NCBI RefSeq assembly: GCF_902784195.1
Contig: NZ_CACZTX010000002.1
Coordinates: 1 to 64,000 of the forward strand
DNA length: 64,000 nucleotides
Direction of reading: 5' to 3'
From: an uncultured Methanobrevibacter sp.
Lineage (GTDB): Archaea > Methanobacteriota > Methanobacteria > Methanobacteriales > Methanobacteriaceae
A program made the translations under genes and the position numbers. Below, one piece after another: positions 53,685 through 62,607 of the stretch. Position 1 is the stretch's first letter, and every line of letters starts with the position of its first letter. The notes beneath the pieces were generated by a model, which worked only from the letters and a program-made list of their open reading frames with translations, was not told the DNA's origin and searched no databases.

Positions 53685-54135
53685 ATTAATTCTCTCCTTT
53701 ATTAATTTTCATACTTGTGCAATAGTTATTGATAATTATTAAGTCTAAGTCTTATAATTTGAATAGTTGTTACTAAGTGTCTATTTTGTATTTTCTAGAT
53801 GTAGATGCACTTATCAATAAATCACATAATTAAACAATTTTTCAGATTTTCTATATTTTTTATATATAATTTTTTCAATTTTCTATTATAATTTTTATAC
53901 AAGATTTTATTTAAAGATTTTTTAAAACAAAAATCTATCTTTAATTGTTTTATGCTAATATTTATAAATAATAATAAATATATACATACATTAAGATAAA
54001 TTCTATGATGTTGGATAATGTATTATTTATTTCATTAGTATATAATAAATTTATTTAAAGAAGTTCAATGTTTAACAATTTATCAAAATAATATTTTTAT
54101 CAAAATTACACAATTTTTAAAAGAGGAGTGATTAC
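53685..54135. other. Divergent AT-rich intergenic region
   Basis: About 450 bp lie between the ZPR1 gene and the DUF1611 gene. It is low-complexity AT sequence that must contain both promoters. Several TATA-like stretches occur (for example TATATATAA near 53859-53867 and TTTATAAATAATAATAAATATAT near 53962-53983), none decisive. No RNA gene, palindrome or intact frame is recognised. Confidence 0.45.
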
Positions 54136-55191
54136 TTGTATTCTATAAATTCTGTTGAAGATCTTCAAGAATTGAATCCTTATATTATAGTAGGATGTGG
54201 AGGTGGAGGAGAAAAGTTCTCTAACCTCGAAGGGATTGAAACAGTAGGATTCCTTGATGATAACCCTGCAAAACAAGGAAAACCTTTCTGTGGTCTTGAA
54301 GTGGCATCAAACTTATCAGATTTATTTGAATCTACTGAAGCAAATACTGTAGCAATCATGTTGCCTATTGGAGCTGAAGGGACTGCTTTAAAATATGCAG
54401 TTCAAGCATTGGCAAATGGTAAGAATGCAGTTGTTTCATTTAGATCTTTATCATTATCTGAAAATGAATCTTTATTAAAACTTGCTGAACAAAATGATGT
54501 TTGCATTAAAGAGATTAGTCCAAGATTGGATGTTGTACGTAAGATTTGCGGTGTAGCGCCTGAAAAATGCTGTGAAGTATTGCCTAAGATTTCATATGAA
54601 GCAAAGGCACCTGTTATTTTTGTTGGAGGTACTTCCCAGGAATGTGGTAAAAGAACCACTACCAAATCATTAGGAATTGAAGCTATGAAAAGAGGAATGA
54701 AAGCTTCTATCATTTCCACTGATGAAATGGGATTGGAACAGCCTACTGCATTTAACTTCAGAGCAGGAAGCTTATCTGCAATGGACATTCCTTCAGCTAT
54801 TTTAAGTTCAATCAAATATGTTGAGGAAAATGACCAACCGGACATTATCTTTATCGAAGGGCAATCAAGCTTAACTGAAGATGGAAACCCTCACCCAAGA
54901 GGATTGTCTGCATGTATCCTAATCGGTGCAGATCCAGATGCAGTTATCGTAGGTCACAGACCAAACCATCCATACCGTGAACCAAGAGGTATTGATTATG
55001 AGGTAAAAGCTATTGAAGCTGTTGTACCTACCACTAAAGTCGTTGGATTATCAATTAACTTAAGAAATGCTGATGAAGACATGACTTTAGAAAGCTTTGA
55101 AGAGAAATACGGCTTGCCTGCAGCAGATATGTATTTTGGTGGAGCAGCTAAAATATTAGATGCAATTTTAGAATATTTAGATAAAAACTAA
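54136..55191 (+). CDS. DUF1611 (DgcN-like) P-loop protein
   Basis: The 351-residue protein has an N-terminal Rossmann-like part ([31 protein letters not shown]) and a C-terminal P-loop domain with [19 protein letters not shown] (about 173-191), [11 protein letters not shown] and [22 protein letters not shown]. This is the DUF1611 layout; a bacterial member, DgcN, has been linked to D-amino-acid metabolism as an acyltransferase, but no substrate can be assigned here. The start codon is TTG 54136, supported by GAGGAGTGAT directly upstream. sepF follows 338 nt downstream. Confidence 0.8.
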   Translation: MYSINSVEDLQELNPYIIVGCGGGGEKFSNLEGIETVGFLDDNPAKQGKPFCGLEVASNLSDLFESTEANTVAIMLPIGAEGTALKYAVQALANGKNAVVSFRSLSLSENESLLKLAEQNDVCIKEISPRLDVVRKICGVAPEKCCEVLPKISYEAKAPVIFVGGTSQECGKRTTTKSLGIEAMKRGMKASIISTDEMGLEQPTAFNFRAGSLSAMDIPSAILSSIKYVEENDQPDIIFIEGQSSLTEDGNPHPRGLSACILIGADPDAVIVGHRPNHPYREPRGIDYEVKAIEAVVPTTKVVGLSINLRNADEDMTLESFEEKYGLPAADMYFGGAAKILDAILEYLDKN

Positions 55192-55529
55192 TTGATTTTT
55201 ATTTAATTATTTTATTTCTTTTTTTACTATTTTTTTTTAAAACTTTTCATATTTTTTTACTATTTTTTTTAAAACTTTTAATATTTTTTAATATTTTTTC
55301 ATGCCCTATCATAAAATTCTATTTTTATAAAATCCATTTTTTCATAAAAAAAATAATAACTTTTATAACTATAAAAAAATATATACTTTAATGTAACAAA
55401 GTTTAATTTATTAAACTTTTAAATTATTAAACAAATTTTTTATTAAATATGTATAAAATTTTAAAATTTTTTTAAATTTATTTAAATTAATTAATCAATT
55501 TTATTTATTAAATTTAAGGGAAGATCAAA
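55192..55529 (+). promoter_or_regulatory. sepF upstream region with 22-bp operator-like palindrome
   Basis: AAAGTTTAAT (55398-55407) and ATTAAACTTT (55410-55419) are perfect inverted arms separated by TT. An AAATATATAC TATA-like element lies at 55377-55386, so the palindrome would cover the predicted transcription start and could be an operator. The first 100 bp behind the DUF1611 gene hold two imperfect copies of a 33-bp T-rich unit with TTTACTATTTTTTTTAAAAC (about 55219-55285), probably termination signals. Confidence 0.5.
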
Positions 55530-55928
55530 ATGAGTTTTACAGATAATTTAAAGAAAAGCCTTGGTTTTGAAGAAGATGACTTTGGCACTGCATACGGAAT
55601 TAGCGATTACGGAGAAGAAGATTTTTTCGAAGATGAATTCACTACAATCTCTCCAGAACAAACTTTTTATGAAATTGTCTTAATCAGACCAAAATCCGTA
55701 GATGATATGGATTACATCTTTGACCAAATCGTTGAAGAAAACAATCCTGTAATTCTTGATTTAAAATTCCTTGAAAAACAAAGTGAAAAGGACTTCAGAC
55801 AAGCAGGAGAAATCTTAAAGCTTTTAAGACATCAATATGGTGCAGAAGCAATTTTGCTTTCACAAACTGAAGACAAGAACTTAATTATTGTAACTCCATC
55901 TAGAGTTAAATTAGTTAGAAAAGATTAA
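55530..55928 (+). CDS. sepF: Archaeal cell-division protein SepF
   Basis: The 132-residue protein starts with a short amphipathic membrane-targeting helix (MSFTDNLKKSLGF), continues with an acidic flexible linker (about 14-40), and ends in the SepF core (about 45-132, FYEIVLIRPKSVDDMDYIFDQIVEENNPVILDLKFLE and AEAILLSQTEDKNLIIVTPS). Archaeal SepF anchors FtsZ filaments to the membrane at the division site. GGGAAGATC precedes the ATG. ftsZ is not in the window. A perfect hairpin with T-run follows the stop. Confidence 0.9.
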   Translation: MSFTDNLKKSLGFEEDDFGTAYGISDYGEEDFFEDEFTTISPEQTFYEIVLIRPKSVDDMDYIFDQIVEENNPVILDLKFLEKQSEKDFRQAGEILKLLRHQYGAEAILLSQTEDKNLIIVTPSRVKLVRKD

Positions 55929-55932
55929 ATGG

Positions 55933-55954
55933 AACAATACTCATATTGTTTTTC
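55933..55954 (+). terminator. Hairpin terminator of sepF
   Basis: AACAATA (55933-55939) and TATTGTT (55944-55950) form a perfect 7-bp stem with a 4-nt loop, immediately followed by TTT. It lies 5 nt behind the sepF stop codon and resembles a bacterial intrinsic terminator. Confidence 0.65.
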
Positions 55955-56109
55955 CTATTTACTTTTTTTTCTATTTTTTTATTTTTTTATTTTTTTCAAG
56001 TATTTTAAATTCTTTTTTTATTAATTTTTTAAATAATTAGTTTATTTTAGTATTATTATTATCATTATTATCATTATTATTATATTTTAGTTTTATTTGG
56101 AGTGGTATC

Positions 56110-56547
56110 ATGAGTCATGTGGAAAGATCAGTGGAATTATTCGGATTAAAGTTCAATTGTGCACAGGCTGTTTTTGCAAGCTTTTCTGACGAATTAGGGA
56201 TTGATGAAAAACAGGCACTTAAAATAGGGGGATGCTTTGGAAGTGGCATGCGTAAAGGTGAGGTTTGTGGAGCATGCACTGGTGCATTAATGGCTTTAGG
56301 ATTGAAGTATGGTCAAAGTGAAGTCGGTGATGTGGATAGCAAACTAAAGTCAGATGATGTTTGCGTCAAGTTTTTAGAGGAATTTGAATCAAAAAACGGT
56401 TCTTATATCTGCAATGAATTGTTAGGGTGTGACATTAGAACTAAAGAAGGAGTTGAATATGCAGTGGAAAATAAGCTTTTCACTGAATTTTGTCCTAAAA
56501 TGGTTGAATCCGCTACATTAATTGCGGAAAAATTAATCATGGAATAA
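56110..56547 (+). CDS. C_GCAxxG_C_C family redox protein
   Basis: The 145-residue protein shows FNCAQAVFASF, GGCFGSGMRKGEVCGACTGALMALG with the GCFGSG and CGACxGA motifs, a later VCVKFLEEF, LLGCDI and FCPKMV. Seven or so conserved cysteines define this family, which is considered redox-active or metal-binding and often accompanies transporters or reductases. Here no partner is adjacent. GGAGTGGTATC precedes the ATG. The protein is soluble, and no biochemical role is established for archaeal members. Confidence 0.87.
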   Translation: MSHVERSVELFGLKFNCAQAVFASFSDELGIDEKQALKIGGCFGSGMRKGEVCGACTGALMALGLKYGQSEVGDVDSKLKSDDVCVKFLEEFESKNGSYICNELLGCDIRTKEGVEYAVENKLFTEFCPKMVESATLIAEKLIME

Positions 56548-56562
56548 TTTTTTAATTATTCC
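56541..56562 (+). terminator. Hairpin overlapping the stop of the C_GCAxxG_C_C gene
   Basis: GGAATAATT (56541-56549) and AATTATTCC (56554-56562) form a perfect 9-bp stem with a TTTT loop. The stem includes the TAA stop codon of the preceding gene. CCTTTTCAATTTTTT follows, so it may terminate or protect the transcript. Confidence 0.55.
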
Positions 56563-56612
56563 CCTTTTCAATTTTTTAATACTTTTTTTCAAAATTTCTA
56601 TTTTTTATTCAT

Positions 56613-57371
56613 TTAAATATTGAAAAAGCTTTTTGCATTTTCAAATGCTACTTTATTTATCTCTTTTTTATCGTATCCTAATCTTTTTAGTGTTCTGACT
56701 GTTTTTGGAACAGAAAGGGGATTAGATGGCTTATTGCTTATGTCACTATTCAATAGGAATTTATCAAATCCATATTTGTCCAAAATTTCAATTGCCTCTT
56801 CAACTTCCATCTTTTGAGGCTGTACAGTCAATCCTATGGTAAAATCTTCATCAATTACCTCTTCAACGGTGTTAAGGTTTATATGATCGATGACTACAAG
56901 CTTTGGATTGATGTTTTCAAGAACTATGTCCTTAATGTCCTTTAAGACTTCAAGCTTGTTTTTTCTGGGAGTGTGAATAATGACTTTTGATTTGCTATCT
57001 TCTGCCAATTCCAATTGCTTTTTAAAAACTTCCTTTTCCAAATCAGTATTCTCATCCAATCCTATTTCTCCAATAGCTATTATGTCCCTATTTTCTATCC
57101 ATCTCTCTAATGCTTCGAATATGATTTCATTGTTCTTCAATGCATTAGCTGGATGAATCCCCAATGCAACCCTTAAGTCAAGGCCATATTCTCCTGCTCT
57201 CCTTGGTTCAAAGTTTAGGATTCTATTTAAGTGGTTTAAAAGTATTTTTGGGTTGTTATCAATTTTATACGGATAGTAAGAGCAAGTTATTGCAGTATCT
57301 ATTCCACTAATAAACATTTTTTCAAAGTCTTCACTGCTTCTTGAGTCAGCATGCATATGTGTATCAATCAT
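56613..57371 (-). CDS. TatD-like metal-dependent hydrolase
   Basis: The 252-residue TIM-barrel hydrolase starts MIDTHMHAD (HxH). ALGIHPANA, AIGEIGLDENTDLEKEVFKKQLELAE, KVIIHTPRKNKLEVL, LVVIDHINL and LLNSDISNKPSNP give the usual ligand positions of the TatD family, although the last segment has Ser before the Asp. TatD enzymes are 3'-5' DNA exonucleases or phosphoesterases; archaeal versions are less studied. GGTGAAAAT precedes the ATG. Confidence 0.8.
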   Translation of the reverse strand: MIDTHMHADSRSSEDFEKMFISGIDTAITCSYYPYKIDNNPKILLNHLNRILNFEPRRAGEYGLDLRVALGIHPANALKNNEIIFEALERWIENRDIIAIGEIGLDENTDLEKEVFKKQLELAEDSKSKVIIHTPRKNKLEVLKDIKDIVLENINPKLVVIDHINLNTVEEVIDEDFTIGLTVQPQKMEVEEAIEILDKYGFDKFLLNSDISNKPSNPLSVPKTVRTLKRLGYDKKEINKVAFENAKSFFNI

Positions 57372-57859
57372 ATTTTCACCATTTTTAGGAATTTGTTAAA
57401 TTTTTTTCTAGCTATTGGGATTTTTGTTAAAATATTATTATGAATAGTTAAGAATTTGTTTCTAATTATATTTTTCTTCGTTTTATATATTATTTTTTCT
57501 AAAAATCATTTTAATTCAATATTTTTATAAAAATTAACAGTTTCACATCAATATTGATGTCATTTTGAAATTCTATTTCCCGTTTTTCTAGCATGTTTAT
57601 ATATGTGTTTATGAAAATTACTAATTGAGTTAACTATTTGTTAACATTGATTTTTTTCAAATCTTTAACTTTTTACTGGGGTTATCGATTTGATTGGGGT
57701 GTTTTGAGTAGTGAGGTTTAAATTTTGTTGATTTTTCTGTTTGATTTTTTGTTGATTTTTCGTATTAATTTTATAATTTTTAAAATCATGGTTTATATAA
57801 ACTTAAAGGTATTTTAGTTTATCAATGATTTGATAGTTAGTTATATAAATGGTGATAAT
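57372..57859 (+). promoter_or_regulatory. Regulator-pair upstream region with palindromes and direct repeats
   Basis: Nearly 490 bp lack genes but hold several ordered motifs. ACATCAATATTGATGT (57545-57560) is a perfect 16-bp palindrome. GTTAAC-TATTT-GTTAAC (57629-57645) is a spaced repeat of a self-complementary hexamer. TTTTGTTGATTTTTC occurs twice (57723-57737 and 57747-57761) as a direct repeat. GTTTATATAAAC at about 57790-57801, also self-complementary, can serve as TATA region. These are candidate binding sites for the two regulators encoded directly downstream, possibly autoregulatory. Confidence 0.5.
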
Positions 57860-58663
57860 ATGGATTATTTCTCAGTTGTTGGAGATGAGTTAAAGTTTTT
57901 AAACAATTCTGATATTAGAATAAAAGTCTTGATAGACTTATTGGATGGTCCCTTGAAAATAAGGGATATAAATAAACGGTCTTTATTAAGTTACAGTTCA
58001 ATTTCAAGCAATATTCATAAATTATGTGCTGAAGGGTATGTTGAAAAAATTCATAACAGCTTCCAGCTAACAAATTTAGGGTTGATTTATACAACTATAT
58101 TGATGGATTTTAGAGATGTTATTGCTACAATAAGCAATAATGCGGATTTTTGGTTGGATCATGACATCAGTTCATTATCCATTGAAGATTTAAATAAACT
58201 ATCCTCTTTGGAAGGCTCTGAATTGATAAGATGCAATTCAATGGATATCTACAAGACACATAAGGAGTTTAAACGATTATTTAAAAATTCAAAAAATTTG
58301 AAGGTCATATTTCCCTATCTTCACCCTGAATATCCTAAATTGATAAGAAGATTAATCTTAAAAGGAATCAAGGTGGAATTGGTAGTTTCTAGGGACATAT
58401 TGGATAGTTTCATAAGAGACATTGGGAATGATGTTGTTAAGAAAGGCATTTATGATGGCAATTTTTCCATAAAATATTTGGATGAGGATATTAAGATTGC
58501 CCTAGCCATTTCCAATGAATTCATTACAGTGGGATTGTTTAAGCTAGATGGAACTTATGATCAAAACAGATTATTGTTATCCAATAGGAAAAAGGCAATT
58601 GATTGGGGATTAAGCATTTTTGATTCCTATGCTCAATGTGCTTTGGCTTTGATTTTGAATTAA
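57860..58663 (+). CDS. Winged-helix transcriptional regulator, FilR1 family (first of pair)
   Basis: This 267-residue methanogen-type regulator has an N-terminal winged helix (about 12-75, DIRIKVLIDLLDGPLKIRDINKRSLLSYSSISSNIHKLCAEGYVEK). The middle/C-terminal FilR1/DUF1724-like domain contains FWLDHDISSLSIEDLNKLSSLEGSELIRCN and KVIFPYLHPEYPKLIRRLILKGIKVELVVSRDILD. ATG 57860 is chosen because GGTGATAAT precedes it; the upstream TTG extension is unsupported. Such proteins sense unknown ligands and control methanogenesis or adhesion genes. Its paralogue starts 25 nt downstream, so they form one operon. Confidence 0.82.
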   Translation: MDYFSVVGDELKFLNNSDIRIKVLIDLLDGPLKIRDINKRSLLSYSSISSNIHKLCAEGYVEKIHNSFQLTNLGLIYTTILMDFRDVIATISNNADFWLDHDISSLSIEDLNKLSSLEGSELIRCNSMDIYKTHKEFKRLFKNSKNLKVIFPYLHPEYPKLIRRLILKGIKVELVVSRDILDSFIRDIGNDVVKKGIYDGNFSIKYLDEDIKIALAISNEFITVGLFKLDGTYDQNRLLLSNRKKAIDWGLSIFDSYAQCALALILN

Positions 58664-58688
58664 TTTTATTTTAAATTTAGGTGGTTTA

Positions 58689-59504
58689 ATGTTTAATGAA
58701 GAAGATTCACCAAATAAGTATGTTGATTTTTTAACTGTTCGATTTTTATTGGCTTCTAAGATGAGGCCTTTGCTATTGTTGTTATTATCTGATAAGGAGT
58801 ATGATTTAAATGATTTTAGAGAAGAATTGAATAAGCCTTCAGCTTCAATATTGCACGGATTAAAGGAATTGGAACGGATTAATTTAATCAAGAAGAATTT
58901 TAAAAAGTATTCCCTATCCTCTAAAGGGGTTTTATGTTCTGCAAGTTTGAAAAAGCTTTTTAAGGATTTGTATATTTTTGAAATCAATAGGGATTTTTGG
59001 CTTAATCATTCTATAGAATCCATTCCTATAGAGTCATTTAAAAATACCTATCTTTTGAAGGATTCTGTTTTTGTCGAGTCTGATGAGCATAACCTTTCAA
59101 AATCCTTTACCCAATACCTTGAACTCTTAAGCAATTGCGGTAATATGGAAATAATTCTGCCTATATTCCTTGAGGAACATTTGGAGATAATATTGGAAAA
59201 TCTTGAAAATGGAGATAATTTGATTTTAATTACAAATGAGGAAGTATTGTCATCTTTAAAGAAATCCAAATATTATGATGACTTGATTGATTTTTCAAAA
59301 AAGAGCCAGCTTATAATCAGAAAAGTTGATTATGACTTAAAGATATTCTTAACAATCTGTGATGATTTCATGTCTTTAAGTCTGTTTTTTAAGGATGGGC
59401 TTTTTGACAATTCCTGCTTTATTCTTAATGAACATTCCGATGGGATTAAGTGGGCCAGAATATTGTTTAAGAAGTTTTCTGAAAAGTCAATCAGGGCACT
59501 TTAA
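58689..59504 (+). CDS. Winged-helix transcriptional regulator, FilR1 family (second of pair)
   Basis: This 271-residue paralogue of the preceding gene has the same order: winged helix (about 15-80, SKMRPLLLLLLSDKEYDLNDFREELNKPSASILHGLKELERINLIKK), then DFWLNHSIESIPIESFKNTYLLKDSVFVESD and the C-terminal sensory domain ending DNSCFILNEHSDGIKWARILFKKF, which matches QNRLLLSNRKKAIDWGLSIFD of the first. AGGTGGTTTA precedes the ATG. Identity between the two is modest, implying an old duplication or different ligands. A heterodimer is possible but not shown. Confidence 0.82.
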   Translation: MFNEEDSPNKYVDFLTVRFLLASKMRPLLLLLLSDKEYDLNDFREELNKPSASILHGLKELERINLIKKNFKKYSLSSKGVLCSASLKKLFKDLYIFEINRDFWLNHSIESIPIESFKNTYLLKDSVFVESDEHNLSKSFTQYLELLSNCGNMEIILPIFLEEHLEIILENLENGDNLILITNEEVLSSLKKSKYYDDLIDFSKKSQLIIRKVDYDLKIFLTICDDFMSLSLFFKDGLFDNSCFILNEHSDGIKWARILFKKFSEKSIRAL

Positions 59505-59586
59505 GGTTTTCATTTATAAAAAAAGGATGTTAAATCTTATTTGGTATTTTTTAAAGTTAGAAAAAGTTAAAAAAAGTATTAGGAGT

Positions 59587-59647
59587 TTTAAATAAGTATA
59601 AAAAAGTATTTGGCTTTTTAAAAATTTAAATAAGTATTAAAAAGTAT
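59587..59647 (+). repeat. 23-bp imperfect direct repeat between convergent genes
   Basis: TTTAAATAAGTATAAAAAAG plus TAT (59587-59609) recurs with one mismatch at 59625-59647. It lies between the second regulator and glyS. On the minus strand the region is a series of T-runs and may act in glyS termination. Confidence 0.6.
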
Positions 59648-59700
59648 AAATATATTTTAAAAAAGTAGAAGTTAAAAAAAGTTTAAAAATTTAAAAAAGT

Positions 59701-61413
59701 TTATTGAAGTTTTGCTTCAATAACTTCTTTTAAATCTTCTATTTTTACTCTTTCCTGTTCTTCAGTGTCCCTGTCTCTTATTGTTACAGTATTGTCTTCT
59801 TTGGTGTCAAAGTCAACTGTAATAGCTATTGGAACACCTACTTCATCTGCACGAGCATATCTTTTACCGATGGTTCCTGAAGTGTCATTGTCTACAGTGA
59901 AACCCGCTTCACGAAGTTTGTGAGTGATGTCAATTGCTATTTCACCGAGCCCTTCCTTGTTCATCAATGGGAAGACACTTACTTGAATTGGTGCAATCTC
60001 TTTTGCAAACTTGAAGTATTCCTTTTCAAATCCTTCTTCTTCAGTCTTAAATGAATGCAATAATGTGCAGTAAAGGATACGGTCGATACCAAATGAAGGT
60101 TCAATTACATGAGGAATGATTCTTTCCCCTTTAACTTCCTCTTCAATGTCTTCAAATATTAAGTGCTCTTCAAGAATCTCAAAGGTGTTGTCAAGTTCAA
60201 GGATGAATTTTCCTTCACTTTCGATTTGTTCCTTAAGTGCTAGAACTTCATCATCTGATAAGTTTTCGATATAAGTCTTGATTTTTGGAGAATCCCCTTT
60301 GAATGCAGGTCCGAATAACTTTAAGTTAGGCTTTACGATGGTTTTAGATACAAGCTTAGGCTCATCGTATTCCATGTAAATGCTCAATTCCTCATTACTG
60401 AATTGGCTATGTGCAGTTAGGTCGTAGTTTCCTCTGTCTGCAATACCGATGATTTCCACCCAACCGTATTGGTCAGTCAAGCATTCAACGTCCCAGCAGT
60501 CAAGTGCATAATGAGCCATTTCTCCAGGCAAGTGTTGTCTGAATCTCAATACTTCATCAGGGATGCCTAATTCCTTCAAGAATTTTCTTGCAAGATACAA
60601 TTGATAGATTAATGTTTCAGAAGATACGACACCTTGGTCGAGTGCTTCTTGAGCAGTGATTTCCAAGGTTTCCTTATCATTCATCTGAACATCTTGAGAG
60701 GATAAGTATAAAATTTCATCAGCTATTTGGCTGAATTTAGGATGGGTCTTGTCTTCAGGATCAAGGAATATTTCAGCTTCAGCTTGGGTGAATTCTCTTA
60801 GACGGATAACCCCTTGTCTTGGAGAGATTTCATTTCTGTATGCTTTTCCAAGTTGCACAGCACCGAATGGGAGCTTGTTTTTAAAGAATCTGGATAATCT
60901 TTTGAATAGGATGAAAATTCCTTGTGCTGTTTCAGGTCTCATGTAACCTACTTTGTCACCTTTTGCTCCGATTTCAGTCTTAAACATTAAATTGTAGTTC
61001 CAGATGTTTGCTAAGTCTCCACCACAGCTTGGACATTTGATGTTGTTTTCCTTAACGATCTCATCCATTTGGCTATTTTCCAAGCTTTCCACATCTTCAC
61101 CGATTGCCTCTTCAATGATGTGGTCTGCCCTGAACACTTCACCGCAAGAGAGACATTTGGTCATTGGATCTGTAAAGTTGTCAACGTGTCCAGATGCCTT
61201 CAATACTTCCTTAGGCATTACAGTAGGCCCTTCAATTTCGTGGAAACCTTCTCCTGCAATGTATTGCTTTCTCCACTTTTGCATGATGTTATTCTTTAAG
61301 CTTGCTCCAAGAGGTCCGTAATCTGTAAATCCAGACACTCCTGAGTAAATCTCAAAAGATGGCCATAAGAAACCTCTTTTACGTGCAATATTAAACATTT
61401 TTTCATGATTCAT
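59701..61413 (-). CDS. glyS: Glycyl-tRNA synthetase (dimeric class II)
   Basis: This 570-residue class II synthetase is of the archaeal/eukaryal alpha2 type. Motif 1 surrounds RRGFLWPSFEIYSGVSGFTDYGPLGA, a zinc site is formed by CLSCGEVF and CPSCGG, motif 2 is AYRNEISPRQGVIRLREFTQAEAEIF and motif 3 FGIDRILYCTLLHSF. The C-terminal anticodon-binding domain begins around APIQVSVFPLMNKEGL. GGAGAAATATTA precedes the ATG. The length is typical. Confidence 0.96.
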   Translation of the reverse strand: MNHEKMFNIARKRGFLWPSFEIYSGVSGFTDYGPLGASLKNNIMQKWRKQYIAGEGFHEIEGPTVMPKEVLKASGHVDNFTDPMTKCLSCGEVFRADHIIEEAIGEDVESLENSQMDEIVKENNIKCPSCGGDLANIWNYNLMFKTEIGAKGDKVGYMRPETAQGIFILFKRLSRFFKNKLPFGAVQLGKAYRNEISPRQGVIRLREFTQAEAEIFLDPEDKTHPKFSQIADEILYLSSQDVQMNDKETLEITAQEALDQGVVSSETLIYQLYLARKFLKELGIPDEVLRFRQHLPGEMAHYALDCWDVECLTDQYGWVEIIGIADRGNYDLTAHSQFSNEELSIYMEYDEPKLVSKTIVKPNLKLFGPAFKGDSPKIKTYIENLSDDEVLALKEQIESEGKFILELDNTFEILEEHLIFEDIEEEVKGERIIPHVIEPSFGIDRILYCTLLHSFKTEEEGFEKEYFKFAKEIAPIQVSVFPLMNKEGLGEIAIDITHKLREAGFTVDNDTSGTIGKRYARADEVGVPIAITVDFDTKEDNTVTIRDRDTEEQERVKIEDLKEVIEAKLQ

Positions 61414-61628
61414 TAATATTTCTCCATAAGTAAAATAATTTTTTAAATTAATTAGAATATTTAATTAGAATATTTATTGAAATAAGTTATTATAATCAAA
61501 TAATTTAACTTAATAATTTAACATTTTAATTTTTCTTTTTAATTATTATTATAAGTTTTTATAAAATTAGATTGCAAAATTGAAAAAATAAGTTAAATTA
61601 AAAAAAGTAATTAAAAAGTATTAGTTAA

Positions 61629-62504
61629 TTATTTTTTATAATCAACTAATTCCCCAATTCTATTTAATACGGAATCAATAGATTTTTGGCTGTAATTCAA
61701 TTCAATAGCATCGAACTTGCATGTTTGAACACAGTGCCCACAGCCAACACATTTGTCTTGATCAATGCTTATTTTTCCATCTTCAATATAGATTGCATTT
61801 CCAAAGCAAACGTCATCACCTAAACATTTTCTGCACATCTTACAGTTATCGCTTACTGTATGCACTTCAACATCTTCAAGCCTCATCACCTTATTGCTGA
61901 TGTCATCATCCAAGTCTGGAAGAACTTTCCATAGGCAACAGCAAGGGCAGCAATGGCAAATTGTCAAGAGTTTTTCCTTTGGCCTTACATTCATCCAAAC
62001 GCTATCGATCTTGTTTCTACCGATAACATGGCTTAATCCTAATTCATCTGCCTTGCCAACATGTGCTAAGGCCTCTTCAACAGTTGCGCTTCTACCGTAT
62101 TTTGAAGCTATTTTCCTGCTTGCAGGGCCAATGAAAATACAACCGAAGTCTTGCGGGTAATCCTCACAATTTGCAGAAGTTCTGCAAAGGCATTTGTGCA
62201 TAATGACAATATCTTCAGCTTCTTTTATAACTTCCTTGATTATTTGGCTCGGCACAAATTCAGAGTCATCTTTTTGGAAGCTTTGGTTGACTTCAATGTT
62301 TGTAGTGATGGTCTTATTGACGGCATTTTTGTTTGGAAGGACATAAACTTCATCATCTTCGAAAAGGATTTTATCAATGATTTTTTTAAATATCCTTGAT
62401 CTTCTTGTCATTCTAGAAAGGAAAAATCGTGTATGGAATGTGTGCCCAACTAAAAATGTAGTTATATCTTCGTAATATCCTTTTCGTCTGTCTTTATCGT
62501 CCAT
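61629..62504 (-). CDS. Cysteine-rich 4Fe-4S ferredoxin-type protein
   Basis: The 291-residue protein has a basic N-terminal part without membrane helix, then three cysteine clusters: [20 protein letters not shown] (about 105-124), [11 protein letters not shown] (about 187-197) and two ferredoxin motifs, [13 protein letters not shown] and [11 protein letters not shown] (about 225-270). With 18 cysteines it may hold three or more Fe-S centres. Two 4Fe-4S motifs at the C-terminus suggest electron transfer, but the partner is unknown. AAGGGACT precedes ATG 62504. It is single-unit on the minus strand between glyS and trmJ. Confidence 0.72.
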   Translation of the reverse strand: MDDKDRRKGYYEDITTFLVGHTFHTRFFLSRMTRRSRIFKKIIDKILFEDDEVYVLPNKNAVNKTITTNIEVNQSFQKDDSEFVPSQIIKEVIKEAEDIVIMHKCLCRTSANCEDYPQDFGCIFIGPASRKIASKYGRSATVEEALAHVGKADELGLSHVIGRNKIDSVWMNVRPKEKLLTICHCCPCCCLWKVLPDLDDDISNKVMRLEDVEVHTVSDNCKMCRKCLGDDVCFGNAIYIEDGKISIDQDKCVGCGHCVQTCKFDAIELNYSQKSIDSVLNRIGELVDYKK

Positions 62505-62607
62505 AGTTCAGTCCCTTGAATTTTATTATTTATATAAGTCTATATAGATATAATTTTTTAATATTTAAATATTTTTTGATAAGTTTTTAAAGTATAAGGT
62601 TTTTTGA

